Origin: Anarhynchus alexandrinus
Taxonomy: Eukaryota; Chordata; Aves; Charadriiformes; Charadriidae
DNA length: 64,000 bases
Direction of reading: 5' to 3'
Assembly: GCA_008711295.1 (NCBI GenBank)
Contig: VUYV01000499.1
Span: 248,001-312,000 of the forward strand
Positions 22,588 to 32,600 of this stretch are shown here, one piece after another. Every line of letters starts with the position of its first letter. Position 1 is the first letter of the stretch. The translations under genes were made by a program, and so were the position numbers. The notes under the pieces are model-generated. The model ran no database searches. It was not told the DNA's origin and saw only the letters and a list, made by a program, of their open reading frames with translations.

Positions 22588-23615
22588 TCGCCCGATTGGT
22601 AAAGCAACTTCCGAAGCAGCTACTACCCTGCATTGTTCAGTTGTTGGGATCGTACCTCATGCTGGGTTAGCTGAAGTCAGATCTGCCTAAAGGAATATAA
22701 AACTCTGCTGCCCTTTCCTCCCCCTCCCTCTCCCCGGTTAGATTTTTTTTCGGTAACGAATAGAGTTGGCAACAGGGCCGTTCTCAAGCAAAACTATTTT
22801 AGACTCCAGCAAGTTACTTCTTTCACTGACTCGGCATGGTCTGGCTATAGCCGTGAGTAGAGCCTGCACAGTGAATGGCTTGTACAATACCTCTTCATCT
22901 GCACCACTATGTGCGCTCATCTGCGTTTACTGACGCCTCGAAATTGTAATTATATCAGCGAGGGATGCTGTATAGAGTAGAGAATGTTGATAACGAATGA
23001 TTTCTATGCTGAGTTTGTGCTGGTGTATGTGTGAAGTGAGTGAGTTTGGGTGTATTGTGCACTAAAATTTTCTGATAGAGGAAGACTGATTAAAGGATGA
23101 TCCATGCTAAGGACTTGTTAGATCTGTAGTTCTTCATTTAATAATTATATGCTATTTCTATATTTTCATTCTTACAGCCCTTTATCACCTGTCTCGCCTT
23201 TGTTATTTTATTATGAAACATGTGTAAATACAATTTTGTTTCTCTATGTACTTTTTTGGCATAACAAATCTGTGAAATTGAAATTTTAATTTTGTGTGTT
23301 ATGGCCATTTTTGTTTAGTATTGTCTCAGATTTTATGTAAATCCCATTATTCAAAGTTGCCTAAATCCATTTAGAAAATCTTTAAAATTGGGAATTCTTA
23401 AAGTAAGTTTATTGGCTTTTCTGATCCATTTTTGTTTGGACCAAAAACCAGTATTGTACAAAGTATTAAGTATATATTTTTATATTTACTGAAATGGACT
23501 GTGGTGACTTTGGATAATAAGGAAAAGTTTAATATTAAAGCCATGTTTATTACAGTATAATTAACATGTTAAACCATGGGATAAATGCCATCAATAAAAA
23601 CTATGAAATATTGTC
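22588..23615 (+). other. NUP153: NUP153 3' untranslated region (probable)
   Basis: This A+T-rich, non-coding stretch follows the NUP153 stop and ends at a likely cleavage point about 17 bases after AATAAA at 23593. It contains a Pumilio-type element TGTAAATA at 23223-23230. The exact end is inferred from the signal only. Confidence 0.7.
23593..23598 (+). terminator. NUP153: Candidate NUP153 polyadenylation signal AATAAA
   Basis: A canonical hexamer lies 1 kb after the stop codon in an A+T-rich 3' UTR. A second AATAAA at 23874-23879 could serve a longer form. Confidence 0.6.
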
Positions 23616-26464
23616 TGGCAGTTTTAACTCTCCGTGAAGGTATCTGCAGTTGTAATGGTACAAGATGATGCACTCAACCTAGTGATGTCACATGCTTTCT
23701 CCAACCTCTGCTTTTTGACAGTGACACCGATGCTGGTTTTAGAGGATCTTAAATTACTTGGAGGTTCCCTGTTAGCCAGGAGAGTTTTACTGTAAGACTT
23801 AAGCTTAGAGACATAAGTCAGTGTGTCAGCTGTCTAGCTGCAATGGTTGTGGTTAATTTTTATAGAGCTATTAAATAAAAAAACCCTAATGTTACAAACA
23901 TTCACCGCCACTCTAACTGAAGAGGAAAAAGTACACCCAATTGTAAATGAGTAATTTGCTTTTTTCCCACTTCTGTAGCAGTTAAGAGGAGCTTCTTAGA
24001 GAACAGACATTGTTCTAGTAAAATGAGAGGAAATGCTTCTGTTCATTTGGGAACTACAGCTGAACTTTTACTAAGCCACAGCATTCAGTTTATGGTTGAG
24101 ATCTGATTGCTTGCTACAGCTAAAACTGAAAGGACCTGCATAAGTTCCAGAAGCTTTACATGTCTTCAGCTGTGGTGCTGGGGTTTTTTTGCCAGCACTT
24201 CTGCCCTTTACCCCAGTGCTGCTCAGCCCTTGTGCAGCTACAGGTGCCAGTATTACGAAATGAAATGCTTTTCTAATCATGAACTAGGCTTGACAGGAGG
24301 ACAAAGGCTAACTTTTGTTTTTGTGGGAGTCTCACGTGGGTAGAGCTCCAGTCACTGGTCCTATAAATAGAAAATATGTAGCAACTACGCTTTAAAACCA
24401 CACATGTACGCTGCGATTCAGGCAGTCACATCCTGCCACTGTTGCTGTGGAGGGATTATATGCAATTATGTATGTCCAGATGCCTGAAGCTGAAAAATGC
24501 CACAAATTTAACTTCTTTTCCTTAGCTTTCTCACCTGCCAAGTACTCATCCTGCAAATGGGAAAAAGCTGCATCTTCAATGCAACTTGCATAAGAGACAA
24601 ACCAAAAGCTAGTATTTACAATGGCATAATAGATGCATATTTCCATGGACAGGCTTTGTGGTTGTTTTTTCTTTACCTGCCATAGAAGGAAGGGGTGGTA
24701 TTTTTCTACAGAGTAAGAGATGCTTTCCCTTATACCTGAATTGGTAGCAATACAGTTTTAGCCCATGGTGTTGCTCTTCCCTTCCTCCCCCCATCTTGAA
24801 TCCTAGTTTCTAGGTCACTGCTACAGTAAATAGAACAAAAGTTCTTTTTATATTCATATGGAAGTTGTAAATAGGCAACACTCACTGTTAGATTTTAGTT
24901 AGTTCTGACAGCTTTAGCTTCTGTCAGGCTGACTGCTATGCCTGAACTTTTAACTTCAATGCTTAAGTCAACAGTGCAATTCTTTAAAAGTTAAGTGATA
25001 TCTCTGAAGTTCTGTTTCAGCTAAACATCTTCAAGTGGTCTAACAACCTCAGAAGTGCTTTATTCAGAGCTCCCAAAACACTCACTGTAAATGAAGACGA
25101 GAACGCATACACAGAACATGATGTTAATAAACAGAACACCACTTACCAAACTAAAATATTGCAAAATATTAACACGTTACTCATTAAGTTATTTCACCAG
25201 AAGACAAGAGAGATATAACCAAGCTCTCAAACATTTCTACTGTCAACCTCCAAAACATGAAGGTAGGGTAAGAACTTCAGCCACAGAGTGGCACAGTTAC
25301 ACCTAAGGGAAGAACACACAAAAACTGGGCTCTAGAAGAATTCCAAGGTCTTACTCAAATTTTAATAAAACATTAACATTGTTGCTTATATTCCTTTCCC
25401 AAGATACTAATAACACAGGAATAAACAAATTATCAAAGCTATGTAATCATGCAAAATATTAGGCTTCTTTATTCAGTATTTAAGTTATTCTGAATATACA
25501 AACAATTAGCCAGAATTATAAAGTGAAAATAACCAGTATTCTTCTGTAGATTTACACCCATAACACATTTCAGTTACTGTTTTCTGCATGCTCCTGAAAC
25601 GCATTCAGTTGTTTTGCTTGGTATTATATGCAGGAAATAGACAAGTGCTTTCACTCCAAAAAGAAGCAAAAAAGTTACCTTTCATTAGCACAACCTGTAC
25701 TGTTCACAGCTCCAAAATTATTTACACACGCCAATTCACTAACACTGCAGTGTAACATACCCTTCCCAGAGAAAAAGCAGCTATTGTTTCACCTCTTTAT
25801 TTGCTTTGACATGTGAAATAAGTGACAATGCTTAAGACAGTCATGCAAAAAACTTTTCACATCAATGTTCTGATAAAATACTCGAAGAGGTGAGGGAACA
25901 TGATCTGTGAAGCAATAATACGGGACATGATAAACACTGCTCATCTCTTTCTACGCACACGGCGATTTAAGTAACGTGACCTGCCCTACTGTCTAATACT
26001 GCAGTTTTCTTCCCCTCAGAGTTTATCATACAACTTGGGCAACTGCTTGGAAAAAAAATTGATTTTCTAGTTACCTGCCAACATCCAAAACTGTAGGAGC
26101 GACATTTCTTTTAAGGTGGAGTATTTCTAGGTATCTGCTTTCCACAGACTGACGAACAGAACAGCTCCTTTCTGCAGTTAATACAGCCACTTTCTTTCTC
26201 GCCCATTGGAGGTTAATACTTCCAGATTTAGTATGTATTGTTTCTCCCAAACTTCTTTGGCATTTATGAAAATTCCAATACTTTGAAGGTAGCTGCTGGC
26301 ATCATACCGGAGTAAAACATTTTCTTTAGCTTCTGAATCAGTTCCCCTTTCATTTGAGCAAAAGATTCTGATAGACACCTCAATTTCAGTTTTGGGGTAG
26401 GTCTTTGTTCACTGGGGGTGGGAGGGGATGTTCAAAACCAGTCTGGAAATCTCATCTTTTGGTA
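23616..26464. other. Convergent region: NUP153 downstream flank and FAM8A1 3' UTR
   Basis: There is no coding sequence here. The right part must be 3' UTR of FAM8A1 (minus strand). Its end is not fixed: minus-strand AATAAA hexamers (TTTATT on plus) occur at 25796-25801, 25468-25473 and 23546-23551. A long FAM8A1 3' UTR could reach or overlap the NUP153 3' UTR. Confidence 0.5.
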
Positions 26465-26609
26465 TCATCTGACTCCGTTTCTTCTTACCACAATAGTCCC
26501 TGCTACAATATCATAGGCTGTTCTGTTATGCTGGAAAAACAGCAGTGTAATAAATGCAGGAAAAAATGAAGCAATAGAAAAATTCTTGATCAAAGCTCGT
26601 ATTGTGGAC
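26465..26609 (-). CDS. FAM8A1: FAM8A1 terminal coding exon (5)
   Basis: On the minus strand, cttgtttcag precedes one base completing Thr, then [20 protein letters not shown], the hydrophobic [25 protein letters not shown] and VR, then TGA at 26465-26467. It contains the third membrane segment and the conserved Asp of RDD proteins. It is nearly identical to human as I recall it. Confidence 0.97.
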
Positions 26610-29600
26610 CTGAAACAAGAATGAAACATTCAGTGCCTTATTTCCACTTTTCGGCTTATATTAGCAGGTAGTTTACTTTCAAGTTTAGTTCCACAGTTTT
26701 GCACAGCACAAAAACCAACCTCCAGAGTTCAGAGGTGATTATTTTCTCAGCTAACCTGAAAAATACTCACAATTGATTAATTGCTATTTTAGTCTTAGAT
26801 CACAGAATCTAACAATAGCTCTTGCAATCTAATTATTGCAAAGGCCACTAATAAAGAAATGGTGTATTTCCTTCCAAATGACATGCTAATCACACTATTA
26901 ACCTGAAAGCAACGTGCTGGAGCTAAGAGCACTTACGTTGTCATACTGACATTAGAAGATGGAATGACTAACACACGGCTGGGCGCAATAAGGACAGATG
27001 TATCACACGTCACAACTCTCAGTCCAAGCAAGAATTTTCCTGGGGTTGCTCCACCTGCTCCCCAAATACAGATTATCTGTAAAAGAAAAGTTACTTCAAT
27101 TCCACACGATGCCATGTTGTTGACTGGTCGAGCAAACCCGGTTTTCATCAAAACTATGTGAATGTCATAAGCTTCAACATAATCCAAAATACTGTAAAGA
27201 GGATTTACTTTACAAGGCAATAGTGACAGAATTTTTTCAACATTTATTCAACAACTGACAACTATTAATTATAGGAGTTCATGTTTATAAGTAGTTACCT
27301 CATAGAAGCAGACTAATAACCTGTAGATGAGAGCTACTATCATCATTTTCTGCAAATCTTCCATGGACGTATCTTCATCTATTTCTTCTATTATGTAATG
27401 CATGGCAAATTTAGAGATGTCCCTGTACAAAACAAGAGTAAACTTTAAAACCATCTTTCTCTCAATACCAATGCTACCCCTTTAATACTACAATTCATTC
27501 CTTCAGTTCTGGTATTAGTAAAAGAACAAAAGCTCCTTGGCTTCTCTGACACTAAACAAGGCATTAAAATTCAGAACACTAGGTTTCCTTCTGAGTTGCT
27601 GCCTAGTTTGTTTTGTGTTTTTCATTAAGAGATCATTCTTTATTACCACTTTTGCACAATGGCATCCCTGGGTAGTGAGCTGCAAAACTGTTCTGAAAAT
27701 TCTCACACTTCTTCGGAGATAAACAAGAGATTCATCATGTGATCATCTAACTCTGTAGAAATGGAAGCCATCCAAGTCTCTTCCTCACAGGAACTCTCAA
27801 GGAAAAAGAAAAGGCGGCACTCTTCTCTATAAAATGCAAGGGACACCTATCCTCCCTCGCATGATCAGGGTTCCTCCTTCTCAGTAGTCTTTACTGCTCA
27901 CCATACGTCCCTAGAGGCAGGCACCTTGGCATGCAAGAGGAAGTTTATAACTTAGAGCAATTGAAATCTTCAGCTGTTTCCCATAACAAAGACAGCAGAG
28001 CATCAATTTGGAGTCAATTGCGTATTTTCACACGACAAACTCTACAGATTTAACATTCTTATCTGACACCTGGAATGGACATACTTGCAACATGTATTTA
28101 GGCAAGGACTGTAAGAGAAGATCATGTTCGTGACCACCTGAGGAACCCGAATATACGTAAGTCTATTGGACCTAATGAAATGCATCCCGGAGTCCTGAGG
28201 GAATTGGCTGGTGTAGTAGCCAAGCCACTCTCTGTCATATTTGAAAAGTCATGGCAGTCAGGTGAAGTCCCTGGTGACGGGAAAAGGGGAAACATTGCAC
28301 CCACTTTTAAAAAACGGTAGAAAGGAGGACCCTTGGAACTACCGACCTGTCAGCCTCACCTCTGTACCTGGGAAGACCATGGAACAGATCCTCCTAGAAG
28401 CTATACTAAGGCACATGGAGGACAGGGAGGTGATTTGAGGCAGCCAGCATGGCTCCACCAAGGGCAAGTCCTGCCTTACCAACCTAGTGGCCTTCTATGA
28501 TGAAGTGACTACATCAGTAGACAAGGGGAGAGCTACAGATGTCACCTATCTAGCTTCTGTAAGGCCTTTGACATGGTCCCCCACAACATCCTTCTCTCTA
28601 AATTGGAGAGAGAGGGATTTGATAGGTGGACTGTTTTGTGGATGAGGAATTGGGTGGATGGTCGCATCCAGAGGGTAGTGGTCAATGGCTCAATGTCCAG
28701 ATGGAGATCAGTGACGAGTGGTGTCCCTCAGGAGTCCATATTTGGACCAGTACTGTTTAACATCTTCATCAGCGACATGGACAATGGGATCAAGTGCACC
28801 TTCAGCAAGTTTGCAGATGACACCAAGCTGAATGGTTTCACCACCTGAGGGACAGGATGCCATTCAGAGGGACATGGACAAGCTTGAGAAGTGGGCCCAT
28901 GCGAACATCATGAGGTTCAACAAGGCCAAGTGGAAGGTCCTGCACCTGGGTTGGGGCAACCTCTGGTATGAATACAGACTGGGGGATGAAGGAATTTAGA
29001 GCAGCCCTGCCAAGAAGGACCTGAAAGTACTGGTGGATGAAAGCTGGACATGACCCCACAATGTGTGCTCACAGCCCAGAAAGCCAACTGTAGCCTGGGC
29101 TGCGTAACAAGAAACATGGCCAGCAGGTGGGAGGCGATTCTGCCTCTCTGCTCCGCTCTGGTGAGATCCCACTTGGAGTCCAGCTCTGGAGTCCTCAGGA
29201 CAGGAAAGACATAGACCTGTTAGAGCAGGTCCAGAAAAGGACCACAAAAAAGATCAGAGGGATGGAACACCTCTCCTATGAGGAAAGGCTGAGAGTTGGA
29301 GTTGTTCAGCTTGGAGGAGAGGAGGCTCCGGGAAGACCTTATTGCAGCCTTTCAATACTTAAAGAAGGCTTATAAGAAAGACGGGGACAAACTTTTTAGC
29401 TGGGCCTGTTGTGATAAGACAAGGGGTAACAGCTTTAAACTAAGAGAGGGTAGATTCAGACTAAATATAAGGAAGACATTTTTTACGATGGGGATGGTGA
29501 AACACTGGAACAGGTTGCCCACAGAGGTGGTAGATGCCCCATCGCTGGAAACATTCAAGGTCAGCTTGGACGGGGCTCTGAGCAACCTGATCTAGTGGAA

Positions 29601-32600
29601 GATGTCCCTGCTCATTGCAGAGGAGGTTGGACAAGATGACCTTTAAAGGTCCCTTTCAATTCAACCTATTCTATGATTATATGACTTTTCACTCACACAT
29701 CTCAGTGAGAATTACTACTCACATGGAAACGTCCAGTCCCACTTCAAAACAGTCCATCTATATTTGTACTACTTGCCCTCCTTTTTATTCAGACTCAAGG
29801 ATCGAAAAAGATAAGGAATTAAGAAAATAGTGTGGCATAACCTGCATTTCCCTTCAATACAACCTTGGCCTAAAGTCTCTGTCTTGAGCCCAGTAGGAGG
29901 TATTTTTTTCATGACAACTCCTCAGCCTAACCTCAACCACACCACATCTCACTAGCAAATGTTTCTCTGAAGTTACTTGTAAGCAACTTATTAGCTCTTG
30001 CAAAAGTAGTAATATTAAATATACTGCAAATTAATTGAAAAACACTCCCTCCCTTTCCATTACCTTCACTACTTTACAGAAGTAATATAGTCGTTCCCCA
30101 TCTTTCAAGTACTTAATTTTGCATCATTCTCAGGCTACTTAAACAAGATGGAAATACAAGCTGTCAGGTTAGAGTTTGAGGTTTTGGCAACTAAACAGAA
30201 CTGAGTGTTTGGCATTTTAATCACATGCTTATCCGAACAAAAACCACTGATCATTTACAGTGACATATTTATTGTTTTGGATGTGACCCTCTTCCACACC
30301 CCTTTCAAGCAGCAGTTTAAGGTGTCTGAAAGATGTTATCTGCATAGTATCAGTTTACAGTCAGCAAGGTTCTTTAGCAGAAAACTTGGACTCTGAAATG
30401 TGTTTGTACAGTAATGGATTTACTGACTGCACCAAGCTCTCATCTCCTAATCAAACCGAAATACACCAACCCAAAGCACAGGAACTAAATGAGCTACAGA
30501 ATAAGATATCTATGGTTGAAGAAGCATATAAAAAAGAAACAGTCTTTGAGGGAAATGATTACATCTGAATATAAAATGTGAAACGAAGAATCTTTCAGTC
30601 TAGTGTATAGTTGATACACACGATGCTTAATCATACTTTTTAAGAAACCCAACTTAAGCCCAATAAGGACTGCAGCATGGTAGCATTCCTAGCAATCAGG
30701 CTGTATTTTAAAGGTACACACATATCTGACATTGTTGGGGGTTAGCATTGTTTTGGTCACAAATCTGAAACACAGCACCATAGGAGATGCTATGAAGAAA
30801 ATTAACTCAGTCAGATCCAGTACATTTTTGAAGGCTGCTTAAAAAACAAGTTTGTCAATGTTTTTTCTTTGAAATTTTTAGAGGTTTTTTAAAAAATCTT
30901 GCTATTGCCTCCCAAAAAATAAGACTGCAAATCTAATCTATCCTTAGTAATCTATCCTTAGTAAGGAGTTTGTGAGCCTATGGAGACATCTGTACAAATT
31001 GTTTGTTTCCATCAGCTGACCCAAAATAAGGAAGTATTTAAAAGGTTAACCTAGTGGTGCTTCTTCCTCAACTTTTGACAGTTACTATGTGCTATCATGT
31101 GCATAAGCATGTCACATATACATCATGACACCTCAAAGAGCATGAAGAGCTTAAAGCTGTATATAATAAAGCTTTAAATTGTTCAACTTACTTTATTCCA
31201 CTGAGGTGCATAATACTTAAAACAATGGTTGCCTTTATAAAGAACAGAATAAAAAAGTCCACCATCTCTGCTATGAACCTGTGTGCCAGCGAAGGGATAA
31301 TGAACTCCCGACCTGTAACAGAAATAGTTAACATTACCCAGATTTTACTGCACTACCACAAAGTTTACACTATCATCTAAAGAACGCTTCACATCAACCT
31401 CACTGCAAGAACATTATCAAGATCTTGATCTCAGCTCACACCTTCAAGAAAACTTCTAAAAGTGTATGAATAAAAAAATGTATCTGAATTATTTAAATCG
31501 AGTTATAAGAACCTTCTTAAATTAAATCAAACCCTTGCAGAACTCTGAGTCCCCTCATAATTACGATTACAGGCAAAATCCCACCCCACTAAAGAACCAT
31601 AGTACTTTGAAGATGTATCAATTTTTGTGTTCTTTCATTTAGAACAGCTTCAGAGACAGATTTCAGTAAATCTGAGAGTTCAGATAAAAGGAAAATTAAC
31701 TCTTAGATCTACCACAACTTTTCTATCGCTCATCAGCAAGGCTTCCACATGTACCAAGTACCAGCTCTCTAAAAGTAAAACACAGCCTATTTTTTCACAA
31801 GTCAGACCCAGAAAACGGAGCAGATGAAAATACTGTCATACCTGGTATAAACAATCTTATAGACATGTTATTATAATAAAATGCAGCATGTTGCCCTACC
31901 ACAAGCCAGAAAATGTAACACATTTCTCCTATTTAATTGACCAAGTGCAAATGGGGGCAAAATAAGTAGTCACAGTTACAAGCTTTTGTTGCTAACGCTA
32001 CCTCAGATGATTAAACAAAGAAAATAGTAAGAAGTATTTTCGAAAGTTTCCAAGGAATAGTGTTGGGAAATAATTTCATCTGAACCCATCTACCCCTTTG
32101 TATTTCCCAAACAACAAACATGACTACTTACAGGAAATCAGCAAGGACTTGCATCAAAACTTTGTTTAGAAATACCCAAACTATTAGATCTAACTGGTGG
32201 AAAATAGTGACTGCGTTTGTTAGTGTTTCTAAGAATACCAACCCCCCCCCCAAGGAAAGGAGAAAAGGAAAGGGGAAAGAAAAATCACTCCTCTCTCCAA
32301 TCTCACAAAATATAATCAAGTTTTACTCAGAATAAGTCTCCACAGTTCAACTGCCGAGACTGATCATGCCAGTCCTGGCCTCACAAGCTGTGCAAATGAA
32401 GCTGAAAGCCCACGGTACTTGGGTGCTTTTTAAATGTGGTAAAGTGTAATCAAGCAGTGATTATAGTGCTCTTGCTTGTAAGAGCAAGTTCTTATTTAAC
32501 AATCTCAGTTTATTTATCTTTATTTCATACTTGTTTCACTAATAACTCTGCATCGATACTATCAAGTAGCATGACTGTTACATAAATAATACTAAAACAT

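Noticed and set aside
28573..28848. Open frame with FADD-type RT motif as a possible domesticated gene
   Set aside because: Flanked by further CR1 sequence with stops and a CR1 tail; ordinary dead LINE.
30938..30965. Two tandem copies of atctatccttagta considered as a regulatory array
   Set aside because: Only two copies in an intron; a small slippage duplication is enough.
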